Of a stretch of 64,000 bases of DNA, positions 26,808 to 35,746 are shown one piece after another. The notes under the pieces were generated by a model. The model did not search any database. It was not told where the DNA came from and saw nothing but the letters and a program-made list of their open reading frames with translations. The DNA is taken from assembly GCA_014695325.1 (NCBI GenBank), contig JACJNZ010000092.1, forward strand, positions 237,129 through 301,128, given 5' to 3'. Position numbers and translations under genes: made by a program. Numbering within the stretch: the stretch's first letter is position 1; each line of letters opens with the position of its first letter. The stretch is from Cyanobacteria bacterium FACHB-502. Its GTDB lineage: Bacteria > Cyanobacteriota > Cyanobacteriia > Elainellales > Elainellaceae.

Positions 26808-28550
26808 CTAATACGGCATTGCTGCAAAATAATCTAGCATTAATCGATGAATGAAATGGTAAGAACCTCCTACACGCTGAAGTATGAACCTTTCAGTACA
26901 GTAGTTGAGAAAACGAGCATAATTCCAAGGTGAATTTCCGCTTTTCCAAAGAATAAGCCGTAATACAAAATGCTGTAAACACACCAAACCACCAAAAAAT
27001 AATGCACTGATTAAGCCAATACCCGTTCCAATTCTGAAACCTGTAACGAGACTTTGCAAAATCAACAACAAGCTAGTTAGCAGTCCAGAAAATGTTCCTG
27101 TTATGATGGCAGTCCTCCCAAGTTCATAGATTGTACCGTTTGGTAATCTTTGAGTTTCTGTATCTTGGGAATAGCTTATTCTATTAGTTATTCCTAAAGT
27201 AAAACCGACAACTGAGCATCCAAAAAAACCAAGGACTATTTCAGTTAGAGATCCAAAAATCAAACCAAAAATTAAGCCGCCGATCATTCCAAGAATTATT
27301 CCTAGTATCAACCTATAACTAAATTTTTGAGATGGGGTTCTGAGCCAAGAAGGATCTATTCTCTCAATTGAAAATTCATCTAATCCTCTATATGCCATCT
27401 GTTGAGCAAGCCAAACCAGCCATTGTCGAGCTTGTCTTGCCGATGGTGTTTGCTTTTGAGTATAGAGATAAGTATCTAGGGGACGACTAAGCATTCTATG
27501 CACATAAGAGTCTAAGAGATACTCTAGAAAATCTGAAGTAGAGGTTAAATTCTTTCTATTTTCGATCTCAATCTCTTGGTACACCAAGATTGTGATGTTT
27601 AACAACAAAGGTTTTCGCACCAGCTCCAACAGTATTGGAATAGCTTGTAGTATTTGCCAAAGAGCTGATTTCTCCAACAGTGTAAGATAATCCTGAATCT
27701 GCTGATTTGTTAAATCTTGTAGATAAATTGCCCCCTCTAATTGTAGTTTATGTGCCTGAAGCTCATATTCTTTTCGGCGGCTACAGACAGCCATAGATAG
27801 AGATGGTTTGCTTTGTAGCCATTGATTAATTGACTGTATACAAGCTGCTTGATGCTCTATTCTTGCTTCGTCTAATCCATCTAGAAGTGGTAAAAGTTTT
27901 TGGTTTTCAATCCATTTTTTAGCAGTATCTGCTCGAACACCATATTTAGATTTCAGTTCTGCAATTAGCCAATCTTGTATTACTCTGTGCGAAGTATCCC
28001 ATGTAGACAAACTAAACAGTACAGGAATAGCATGATTTGGATCTACTTCGGCTTTGTGAAGTAGATCTTGAGCTAAATCTAATAATGTTGTCGTTTTACC
28101 AGAACCAGGCTCACCCAAAATCAGCAATCTACCTGCAATATCTGCTCGTTCAAAAACATCTATAGTCCTTGCCTCAGGTGAAACTTGTATAGTAGATACA
28201 CTTCCAGTTTGAATTTCATATCTCCGAGGATTTACATAGCGAGATTGGTTTTGTTTATCCAGATTAATTAGCACTTCCCTGTGCAGTGAAGACTTTAGTC
28301 GAGCAACTATTTCCTCTTTGACAACAGCTAAAAGAGCTTGCTCGATACGAGGACGGATAGAGTCACCAGATTGTTGTATTAGCTGTTGAATAAGTTGTTG
28401 ATCAGAAGTAGTAATATTGACGACATAGCTTTGGTGAGAGCCAGAGCCTATCTGAACTTGGTTATAGACGTACTGATTTTCAGAGCTAGTATTCATATCT
28501 TGTTGGGAAGATAGCTCTCTTGAGGTTACATTGTCATCACCAGTTTCCAT
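26808..28550 (-). CDS. NACHT NTPase with C-terminal membrane helices
   Basis: A 580-residue STAND-type NTPase. The N-terminal region (1-125) is polar and of unknown fold. The NACHT domain follows: Walker A GEPGSGKTT (146-154), Walker B LLPLLDGLDEAR (219-230) and CSRRKEY (256-262). A helical segment comes next (about 280-400), then several hydrophobic helices (about 413-455 and 477-535). It ends with GGSYHFIHRLMLDYFA, typical of cyanobacterial NACHT proteins. NACHT proteins act as sensors and switches, and bacterial members include antiphage proteins. Its ATG overlaps the upstream gene by 14 bases. AT-rich compared with its surroundings, so probably acquired. Confidence 0.85.
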   Translation of the reverse strand: METGDDNVTSRELSSQQDMNTSSENQYVYNQVQIGSGSHQSYVVNITTSDQQLIQQLIQQSGDSIRPRIEQALLAVVKEEIVARLKSSLHREVLINLDKQNQSRYVNPRRYEIQTGSVSTIQVSPEARTIDVFERADIAGRLLILGEPGSGKTTTLLDLAQDLLHKAEVDPNHAIPVLFSLSTWDTSHRVIQDWLIAELKSKYGVRADTAKKWIENQKLLPLLDGLDEARIEHQAACIQSINQWLQSKPSLSMAVCSRRKEYELQAHKLQLEGAIYLQDLTNQQIQDYLTLLEKSALWQILQAIPILLELVRKPLLLNITILVYQEIEIENRKNLTSTSDFLEYLLDSYVHRMLSRPLDTYLYTQKQTPSARQARQWLVWLAQQMAYRGLDEFSIERIDPSWLRTPSQKFSYRLILGIILGMIGGLIFGLIFGSLTEIVLGFFGCSVVGFTLGITNRISYSQDTETQRLPNGTIYELGRTAIITGTFSGLLTSLLLILQSLVTGFRIGTGIGLISALFFGGLVCLQHFVLRLILWKSGNSPWNYARFLNYCTERFILQRVGGSYHFIHRLMLDYFAAMPY

Positions 28551-29373
28551 ATGTAGTCATCCTCCAAAGGAGAGTTATCACCTGAGTATCAACGCCTAGC
28601 CAGTCGAGAACGTGACTTTGTAATCTTGGTTGAATTAGTTTAGACATATCAGAGGGATCACTTGTATCAATAATAAGCACACCGTTCAAGAAATCTTTTT
28701 CAAAAGACGGCGTGATGAGGAATCCTATTAAATCTGATTTTACAAAACTTTTGTTGTTATCACTTAAGTGTTTATAGTTGGAAGGAATTTCTGAGGGTGG
28801 CATTAGTTGAATAGTCAGAGTCCTGTGTTGATTATTCTTGTCTATTGTATTAAATGCATAGCCATACGCTCCTTCACCAAATTCAAACGAAGCATACAAT
28901 TCCCTGTCAATAACATTCCTGCTTCGACAAACTATTTGAATCTTCCAGTTAATGAATCCTTTTCTGATAGGTATTGCAATATAAATTCTAACTTCATTAC
29001 TCAACCCAAAGGATTTTTTGAGATCCTCACAAAACTCATTTAATTTTGTTTCTAAGTGTGGAAAAGTAAAATCTTTTGTGATTCTTGAAAGTTCTTCGAA
29101 TTGCTTCTTCTTTTCTAATCCGTCACTTATCAAAACAGCTATCCCAGGTAAAACTATAAAGCAAGTGGCAATTATTCGAGCATTTCGCTTGTTCTTTAAA
29201 GTAGTCCATGACTCTGGGATAGGACTGCTATCTCCTGTGAAAAAAGATTGTGCATCACCTAAACCAACGACTACTGAGCTAAAGATAATGAAGCATGAAA
29301 ACAAAATACTTCTTGGAGTAATATTACTGAGCCAAAATTTAATTTCATAATATGCGCTGTTTTTGGGACGCAT
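28537..29373 (-). CDS. Two-helix membrane protein with GAF-like region
   Basis: 278 residues. Two hydrophobic helices (about 22-38 and 66-84) frame a short loop. A cytoplasmic region (about 95-275) follows with ASFEFGEGAYGYAFNT and FLNGVLIIDTSDPSDMSKLI, which look like parts of a GAF-type ligand-sensing domain; this assignment is from pattern only. The stop overlaps the NACHT start by 14 bases, so the two are translationally coupled. The likely reading is a membrane sensor that works with the NACHT switch. AT-rich. Confidence 0.65.
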   Translation of the reverse strand: MRPKNSAYYEIKFWLSNITPRSILFSCFIIFSSVVVGLGDAQSFFTGDSSPIPESWTTLKNKRNARIIATCFIVLPGIAVLISDGLEKKKQFEELSRITKDFTFPHLETKLNEFCEDLKKSFGLSNEVRIYIAIPIRKGFINWKIQIVCRSRNVIDRELYASFEFGEGAYGYAFNTIDKNNQHRTLTIQLMPPSEIPSNYKHLSDNNKSFVKSDLIGFLITPSFEKDFLNGVLIIDTSDPSDMSKLIQPRLQSHVLDWLGVDTQVITLLWRMTTYGNW

Positions 29374-29706
29374 AGAAGTTAAGTAATTACTGAGACTAAG
29401 CTGTTTTTAGCATAAAAATTAAAGATCAGACATTCACGCCGGAATCTTAACAATTATTATTCTTATAGACTGATCTAACTTAACTTTGATTTATGCAATA
29501 TTAAGTCAGCCATCAGCTCAGCAATCCCGCTGCATCGGAACGAATTTGGTCATTGATGGGATGCAGAGGCTGTCTGCGTCCCGTGAGCGGGAACGTTATG
29601 CCACTTGGTCTCGGATAAGAACGTACTTGAAGCTCATCTGTTGGTAGCAAAAGCAACAGTAACTGCTATATATTGGCAACAACAGTTCCATTACTTCAGG
29701 GTTTCT
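29374..29706. other. Intergenic region between divergent membrane-protein and xisH genes
   Basis: 333 bases. CTGCATC/GATGCAG (about 29530-29566) and TCCCG-TGAG-CGGGA (about 29578-29591) can form hairpins. An open frame from 29605 is continuous with xisH, but the family start is at 29707. Promoters for both directions are expected. Confidence 0.4.
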
Positions 29707-30126
29707 GTGCCAGCAAAAGACATTTACCATGACACTGTGAAGCGTGCCTTACAAAAAGATGAATGGACAATTACACATGATCCATTCCCGCTTCAAATTG
29801 GTAAAAAGCGCTTATCGGCTGATCTGGGCGCAGAGCGCTTAATTAGTGCCGAAAAGGGATTGCAAAGAATCGTTGTTGAAGTGAAAAGCTTTGTAGGACA
29901 GTCTGATGTTAAAGATTTAGAGCAAGCACTGGGGCAGTACGTCCTATATCGTCAAATTCTTAGCGAGATGGGCATCGAGCGCAGCCTTTATCTAGCGGTC
30001 TCTCAAGCAACCTTTAACAGCGTATTCACTATAGAATTAGGACAGGTATTGCTCAAGAATCAGGTGGTCAAGTTAATTGTCTTTGATGATGAAAGTGAGG
30101 CGATTGTACGATGGATACCCGATTAA
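29707..30126 (+). CDS. xisH: XisH family protein, endonuclease-like fold
   Basis: 139 residues starting (GTG) VPAKDIYHDTVKRALQKDEW, the XisH signature. XisH was described as a controlling factor for excision of the fdxN element in heterocyst-forming cyanobacteria, yet the family is widespread outside them. The stretch RLSADLGAERLI followed by IVVEVKSF fits the D...ExK core of a PD-(D/E)xK nuclease fold. The frame is open upstream to 29605, but the GTG at 29707 with AGGG just before it gives the family N-terminus. xisI overlaps its end by 16 bases. Confidence 0.9.
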   Translation: MPAKDIYHDTVKRALQKDEWTITHDPFPLQIGKKRLSADLGAERLISAEKGLQRIVVEVKSFVGQSDVKDLEQALGQYVLYRQILSEMGIERSLYLAVSQATFNSVFTIELGQVLLKNQVVKLIVFDDESEAIVRWIPD

Positions 30127-30449
30127 AATACCAAAACATTATTAAGAGCGTCCTGCAAAATCACGCTGATTATCGTGCTACGCTGCCTGATGGCTACACT
30201 TCTCAGCTCATTTTTGATGATGAGCGAGGGCAGTATTTGGTTCTAGATATGGGCTGGAATGGTGATAATTACCTTCATGCGACCCCAATCCACATCAGCT
30301 TGATTGGTGATAAGGTTTGGGTGCAATACGATGATACTGAGGAAGGGGTAGCGACAGATTTAATGCAAGCAGGTGTTTCTAGAGAAGATATCGTATTAGG
30401 TTTTCGTCATCCCAAAATACGACAGCATACAGGTTTTGCAGTGGCTTGA
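30111..30449 (+). CDS. xisI: XisI family protein
   Basis: 112 residues starting MDTRLKYQNIIKSVLQNHAD and ending LGFRHPKIRQHTGFAVA, both diagnostic of XisI. It always pairs with XisH; the two are thought to act together, but their biochemical role is unsettled. The start lies 16 bases inside xisH, so translation is coupled. Confidence 0.92.
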   Translation: MDTRLKYQNIIKSVLQNHADYRATLPDGYTSQLIFDDERGQYLVLDMGWNGDNYLHATPIHISLIGDKVWVQYDDTEEGVATDLMQAGVSREDIVLGFRHPKIRQHTGFAVA

Positions 30450-30506
30450 TTAGCAAGGATGGCGATCGCAGTATAACAAGCATCATGCAACGGACGAATA
30501 ACTTGC

Positions 30507-30722
30507 ATGGTTTCATCAGAACTTATCTCAACATTGCGAGGGCTGAGTCGGGCAGATAAACTCTACGTCATGCAGGTTCTAATTTCTGAACTTGCTCAAC
30601 AAGAAACAGATTTAATCAAACCCGATCAGTCCTACCCTGTATGGTCGCCCTACGATGCGACAGAAGCAGCAGATACGATGTTAGAAGTATTGCGATCGGC
30701 TAAAACTCAGGACAATGCGTAA
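30507..30722 (+). CDS. Small antitoxin-like hypothetical protein
   Basis: 71 residues, MVSSELISTLRGLSRADKLY then VMQVLISELAQQE and PVWSPYDATEAADTMLEVL. Small acidic proteins of this kind recur in cyanobacteria near toxin genes, so an antitoxin role is a reasonable inference. A frameshifted PIN-domain fragment lies about 170 bases downstream on the same strand, possibly its lost partner. No DNA-binding motif is evident. Confidence 0.6.
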   Translation: MVSSELISTLRGLSRADKLYVMQVLISELAQQETDLIKPDQSYPVWSPYDATEAADTMLEVLRSAKTQDNA

Positions 30723-30893
30723 CGCTGAACAATACCCTAGGACAAGTCAACATCTTTATAGAGTTTGATGTTTGCTTCTACCGCTCGCAGTTGCAGTTTG
30801 AAGTTTGCCCAAAATCTCCTGCCTCGAATTGATTGGATCAGAAGCGATCGCCCCAAACACTAAAATGAAACGATTGCGCTCTAACACTGTTCT

Positions 30894-31063
30894 GTGAATC
30901 TTTCTCCTGCTCTACAACAAGCGATCGCAATCCATTTATCCATTGATTTCCCTACAGATCCCAAACACGCCAAGTTTTTAGCCTGTGCGATCGCCCCAGC
31001 TGCAGACTTCCTACTTACAGGCTAATTACAGGCGATACAGACCTCGCTGAGGGACAGAACTGA
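30894..31063 (+). pseudogene. PIN-domain toxin fragment with frameshift
   Basis: The reading TDPKHAKFLACAIAPAADFL then LLTG and a stop matches the C-terminal core of PIN-family toxins, which end DPKDxKFLxxA...ADFLITGDxDL. After the stop, another frame continues LITGDTDLAEGQN. Removing 11 bases (TTACAGGCTAA), part of a near-duplicate TTACAGGC pair around 31016-31033, restores one frame through TGDTDLAEG. The N-terminal half of the domain, with the first Asp, is missing. The gene is therefore dead twice over: truncated and frameshifted. Confidence 0.7.
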
Positions 31064-31567
31064 GTAGAGGCAGCGATCGTCATGGTAGCTATGTTCAAAA
31101 GCCTTTTCTACGACGCATAGGGCTAAGTTTGTCCCCCGCCCTTAATTCCAAAAAAACTAGCTCTTCTCAAAGTCCCCCAATTTTGGGGGATTTAGGGGGC
31201 GATGCAGAACATTCGCAAAGATTCAACCATCCTCTCCCCCTTCTATAAATTTCCCTATTCAGAACAATCCCAAAATATTGATTAAGTTGATTTTATATTC
31301 AATGAGCATTCACTCACAATTTTGTAACGGAGTGTAAAGAAATCGCACAGTTTTTTTATCAATTTGTGTCACTTAAGCGCCCGATCGCCCTTTTGGTAAG
31401 GCTTTTCATGGTACAAACACCTATGTACCTCAAACTGTCGGCGGTCAGTCTCATCATCTAGCCTTGGACTGAACTGCTATCTTCCTGTAGGCGTTTATTG
31501 CGTTCTGCAGTTGCAGCCCGACCCCGACAGCCCGTGCCTCAGCCTAGAATCCAAGGAGCCTAACCGC
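31064..31567. other. chlH upstream region
   Basis: 504 bases without a supported gene; it holds the chlH promoter and leader. It includes the C/G-rich repeat at 31174-31199. The stretch 31280-31400 is AT-rich and contains TGAGCATTCACTCA and TTTTTTTATC. Confidence 0.5.
31174..31199. repeat. C/G-rich hairpin repeat
   Basis: CCCCCAATTTTGGGGG (31174-31189) is a perfect palindrome, followed by ATTTAGGGGG. This type of sequence is a well-known dispersed repeat in cyanobacterial intergenic DNA. It lies between the accessory island and chlH. Confidence 0.65.
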
Positions 31568-34500
31568 ATGTTCACCCACGTCAAGCCCGCGATCAGGCAT
31601 ATCGCGCCCGACAACCTCAATGGGCGATCGCTGATCAAAGTGGTCTATGTCGTGCTAGAGCCGCAGTACCAGAGTGCCCTCTCGGCGGCTGTCCGATCGA
31701 TCAACGCGAACAATCCTAATCTGGCGATCGAAATTAGCGGCTATTTGTTAGAAGAACTTCGCAGCCCTGAAAACTACGAAGCCCTTCAGAAGGATGTTTC
31801 AGAAGCCAATGTCTTTATCGCCTCGCTGATCTTTATTGAAGAACTGGCAGAAAAAGTCGTTGCTGCGGTCGAACCCCACCGCGATCGCTTAGATGTGGCA
31901 GTGGTCTTTCCCTCCATGCCGCAGGTGATGCGCCTGAACAAGATGGGGACTTTCTCGATGGCGCAGTTGGGTCAGTCGAAGAGTGCGATCGCCCAGTTCA
32001 TGCGGAAGCGCAAAGAGCAGTCGGGCAGCAGCTTCCAGGACGCAATGCTAAAGCTCCTCAATACGCTGCCGAAGGTGCTGAAATACCTGCCGATGGACAA
32101 AGCGCAGGATGCCCGGAACTTTATGCTCAGCTTCCAATACTGGCTGGGCGGCTCCTCGGAGAACCTGGAAAACTTTTTGCTGATGCTGGCGGATAAGTAC
32201 GTCAAACCCTCTGGCAATCCGTCTGGAAAGGCGATCGTCTATCGCGATCCCGTCACCTATCCTGACATGGGCATTTGGCATCCCCTCGCGCCCCAGATGT
32301 ACGAAGACCTGAAGGAGTACCTGAACTGGTACAGCACCCGTCAGGATGTCCCCGAAGATGTGAAAGATCCCCTGGCTCCCTGCGTCGGTCTGGTGCTTCA
32401 GCGAACTCACCTGGTGACCGGCGATGACGCGCACTATGTAGCAATGGTGCAGGAATTGGAATGCATGGGTGCAAAAGTCGTGCCCGTCTTTGCAGGCGGT
32501 CTGGATTTCTCGAAGCCCGTCGATGCCTACTTCTATGACCCGATCAAGAAAGACCAGGCCTTGGTAGACGTGGTGATTTCCCTCACCGGATTTGCGCTGG
32601 TGGGCGGTCCCGCTCGTCAGGATCACCCGAAGGCGATCGACTCCCTCAAGCGATTGAACCGTCCCTATATGGTGGCGTTGCCGCTGGTGTTCCAGACGAC
32701 CGAAGAATGGCAGGACAGCGATCTGGGTCTGCACCCGATTCAGGTGGCGTTGCAGATTGCGATCCCCGAACTGGATGGGGCGATCGAACCGATCATTCTC
32801 TCTGGGCGGGATGGTGCAACGGGCAAGGCGATCGCGCTGCAAGACCGGATCGAGGCAATCACGCAGCGGGCAATGAAGTGGGCCAACCTGCGCCGTAAGC
32901 CGAAGCTGCACAAGAAAGTCGCGATCACGGTGTTCAGCTTCCCGCCGGATAAGGGCAACGTGGGTACAGCGGCTTATCTGGATGTGTTCGGCTCCATTTA
33001 CGAAGTGCTAAAAGCTCTGCGCGACAACGGCTACGACGTGCAGGACGTGCCCGAGTCAGCAGAAGCCCTGATGCAGGAAGTGATCCACGATGCTCAGGCG
33101 CAGTACACCAGCCCAGAGCTAAATATCGCCTACCGGATGTCGGTTCCTGAATACGAGGCATTAACCCCCTACTCCCAGCGACTCGAAGAAAACTGGGGTG
33201 CGCCTCCCGGACATCTGAATACCGACGGCGAAAATCTGCTGGTATTTGGTAAGCACTTCGGCAACGTCTTTATTGGCATTCAGCCCACCTTTGGCTACGA
33301 AGGCGACCCGATGCGGCTTTTGTTCTCGCGATCGGCAAGTCCGCACCACGGTTTCGCGGCATACTACACTTACCTGGAGCGGGTTTGGCAAGCAGATGCC
33401 GTGCTGCACTTTGGAACCCACGGTTCGCTGGAATTCATGCCCGGTAAGCAAATGGGGATGTCAAATGAGTGCTATCCCGATTCGCTGATTGGCACGATTC
33501 CCAACCTCTACTACTACGCGGCAAATAACCCGTCCGAAGCGACGATCGCCAAGCGTCGAGGCTATGCCGAAACGATCAGCTACCTCACCCCGCCTGCCGA
33601 AAACGCCGGACTTTACAAAGGGCTGAAGGAACTGAGCGAACTGATCGCGTCTTACCAAACCTCGAAGGAGAGCGGACGGGCGATTCCGATCGTGAATGCG
33701 ATTATCGAGAAGTGCCGCCAGGTCAACCTCGATAAGGACATCACTCTGCCTGAAAATGACGCTTCTGAACTGAGTCTGGACGATCGCGATTCGCTAATCG
33801 GCAAGGTCTACATCAAACTGATGGAAATCGAGTCGCGCCTGCTGCCCTGTGGTCTGCATGTGGTGGGTAAACCGCCGTCTGCCGAAGAAGCCGTCGCAAC
33901 TCTGGTGAATATCGCCGGACTCGATCGCCCCGAAGAAAGCATCAAGAGCCTTCAGCGCATTATTGCCGAAAGCATCGGACGCGAGATGGACGAGATTTAC
34001 CGAAACTCCGATCGGGGTGTGCTGGTGGATGTGGAGCTGCTGTTCAACATCAATCAGGCGGTGCGATCGGCAGTCGCAGCCATGGTGAAAGAACAAACCG
34101 ATGCCGAAGGGCGCGTCTCCAAAGTCACCAAGCTCAATTTCTTCAACATCGGACGCAAGGAACCCTGGATTGAATCGCTGACCCAATCGGGCTATCCGAA
34201 GGTCAATGCCGACGATATCAAGCCCCTGTTCGAGTATCTGGAGTTTTGTCTGAAGCAGGTGATTGCGGATAACGAGCTGGGCGCACTGCTCAAAGGTCTG
34301 GAAGGCGAATACATTCTGCCTGGTCCTGGCGGCGACCCGATTCGGAACCCGGATGTGCTGCCCACAGGTAAGAACATCCACGCGCTGGATCCCCAATCCA
34401 TCCCGACGACCGCAGCCGTTCAGGGCGCGCAAATTGTGGTTGAAAGACTGCTCGATCGCCAAAAGGCTGAAAACGGCGGTGCGTACCCGGAAACGATTTC

Positions 34501-35554
34501 CTTCGTCCTCTGGGGGACAGACAACATCAAGACCTACGGCGAATCCCTAGCGCAGGTAATGATGCTCGTCGGCGTGCGTCCGGTCCCCGATGCGCTGGGC
34601 CGCGTGAACAAGCTGGAAATGATTCCCTTAGAAGAACTGGGTCGCCCCCGGATCGATGTGGTGGTGAACTGCTCTGGTGTGTTCCGCGATCTGTTTATTA
34701 ACCAGATGAATCTGCTCGATCGCGCCATCAAAATGGCAGCGGAAGCCGATGAGCCTGTGGAAATGAACTTTGTTCGCAAACACGCGATCAAGCAAGCAGA
34801 AGACATGGGCATCAACCTGCGTCAGGCAGCCAGCCGCGTCTTCTCGAATGCTTCTGGCTCCTATTCGTCGAACATCAACCTGGCGGTGGAAAACAGCACC
34901 TGGGAAAACGAGGCAGAGCTACAAAATATGTACCTGTCGCGCAAATCCTTTGCCTTCAACTCGGACAATCCGGGCATGATGGATCAAAACCAGGATTTGT
35001 TCACCTCTGCCCTGAAGACGGTAGACGTGACGTTCCAGAATCTCGACTCCTCGGAGATTTCGCTGACGGACGTATCCCACTACTTCGACTCTGACCCGAC
35101 AAAGCTGGTGGAAACGCTGCGGAAGGACGGCAAAAAGCCTACTGCCTACATTGCAGACACGACGACGGCAAACGCCCAGGTGCGTACTCTCTCGGAAACC
35201 GTCCGTCTCGATGCTCGTACCAAACTCTTGAATCCCAAGTGGTATGAGGGAATGCTGTCCCACGGCTACGAAGGAGTCCGCGAACTCTCGAAGCGATTGG
35301 TGAACACAATGGGCTGGTCTGCGACCGCAGGGGCAGTAGACAACTGGATCTATGAAGACACCAACACCACGTTCATCAAAGACGAGGAAATGCGGAATCG
35401 CCTGATGAACCTCAACCCCCACTCGTTCCGCAAGGTCGTCACAACTCTGTTGGAGGTGAACGGGCGCGGCTACTGGGAAACCTCCGAGGAAAACCTGGAT
35501 CTGCTGCGGGAGCTGTATCAGGAAGTGGAAGACCGGATCGAAGGCGTGGAATAA
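31568..35554 (+). CDS. chlH: Magnesium chelatase subunit H
   Basis: A 1328-residue porphyrin-binding catalytic subunit of magnesium chelatase. With ChlI and ChlD it inserts Mg2+ into protoporphyrin IX, the first committed step to chlorophyll. It begins [20 protein letters not shown] and contains [19 protein letters not shown], a hallmark of the CobN/BchH superfamily. The C-terminal half has [18 protein letters not shown]. Length and motifs are standard. I chose the ATG at 31568; a longer in-frame start at 31511 is not supported by the family N-terminus. A strong terminator follows; the gene is monocistronic. Confidence 0.97.
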   Translation: MFTHVKPAIRHIAPDNLNGRSLIKVVYVVLEPQYQSALSAAVRSINANNPNLAIEISGYLLEELRSPENYEALQKDVSEANVFIASLIFIEELAEKVVAAVEPHRDRLDVAVVFPSMPQVMRLNKMGTFSMAQLGQSKSAIAQFMRKRKEQSGSSFQDAMLKLLNTLPKVLKYLPMDKAQDARNFMLSFQYWLGGSSENLENFLLMLADKYVKPSGNPSGKAIVYRDPVTYPDMGIWHPLAPQMYEDLKEYLNWYSTRQDVPEDVKDPLAPCVGLVLQRTHLVTGDDAHYVAMVQELECMGAKVVPVFAGGLDFSKPVDAYFYDPIKKDQALVDVVISLTGFALVGGPARQDHPKAIDSLKRLNRPYMVALPLVFQTTEEWQDSDLGLHPIQVALQIAIPELDGAIEPIILSGRDGATGKAIALQDRIEAITQRAMKWANLRRKPKLHKKVAITVFSFPPDKGNVGTAAYLDVFGSIYEVLKALRDNGYDVQDVPESAEALMQEVIHDAQAQYTSPELNIAYRMSVPEYEALTPYSQRLEENWGAPPGHLNTDGENLLVFGKHFGNVFIGIQPTFGYEGDPMRLLFSRSASPHHGFAAYYTYLERVWQADAVLHFGTHGSLEFMPGKQMGMSNECYPDSLIGTIPNLYYYAANNPSEATIAKRRGYAETISYLTPPAENAGLYKGLKELSELIASYQTSKESGRAIPIVNAIIEKCRQVNLDKDITLPENDASELSLDDRDSLIGKVYIKLMEIESRLLPCGLHVVGKPPSAEEAVATLVNIAGLDRPEESIKSLQRIIAESIGREMDEIYRNSDRGVLVDVELLFNINQAVRSAVAAMVKEQTDAEGRVSKVTKLNFFNIGRKEPWIESLTQSGYPKVNADDIKPLFEYLEFCLKQVIADNELGALLKGLEGEYILPGPGGDPIRNPDVLPTGKNIHALDPQSIPTTAAVQGAQIVVERLLDRQKAENGGAYPETISFVLWGTDNIKTYGESLAQVMMLVGVRPVPDALGRVNKLEMIPLEELGRPRIDVVVNCSGVFRDLFINQMNLLDRAIKMAAEADEPVEMNFVRKHAIKQAEDMGINLRQAASRVFSNASGSYSSNINLAVENSTWENEAELQNMYLSRKSFAFNSDNPGMMDQNQDLFTSALKTVDVTFQNLDSSEISLTDVSHYFDSDPTKLVETLRKDGKKPTAYIADTTTANAQVRTLSETVRLDARTKLLNPKWYEGMLSHGYEGVRELSKRLVNTMGWSATAGAVDNWIYEDTNTTFIKDEEMRNRLMNLNPHSFRKVVTTLLEVNGRGYWETSEENLDLLRELYQEVEDRIEGVE

Positions 35555-35657
35555 CCGCAATTGCAAGATCACCCGCCTGGGTGATCCACCCTAACGAAGT
35601 AGAACGTCGATCGACCCTCGTATCTTAAGGAAAGATAAGTGACGTTCATGGAATTGA

Positions 35658-35683
35658 CCCAGCAGGGGGCTGCTGGGTTTTTT
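35658..35683 (+). terminator. Rho-independent terminator after chlH
   Basis: CCCAGCAG and CTGCTGGG form an 8-bp stem around GGGG, followed by six T residues. It lies about 100 bases downstream of the chlH stop. Confidence 0.92.
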
Positions 35684-35746
35684 ATTGAAACTTTTGGCTG
35701 AATTGCCTCGATTAATTGCCTCGATTAATTGCCTTGACTGGTTGCC

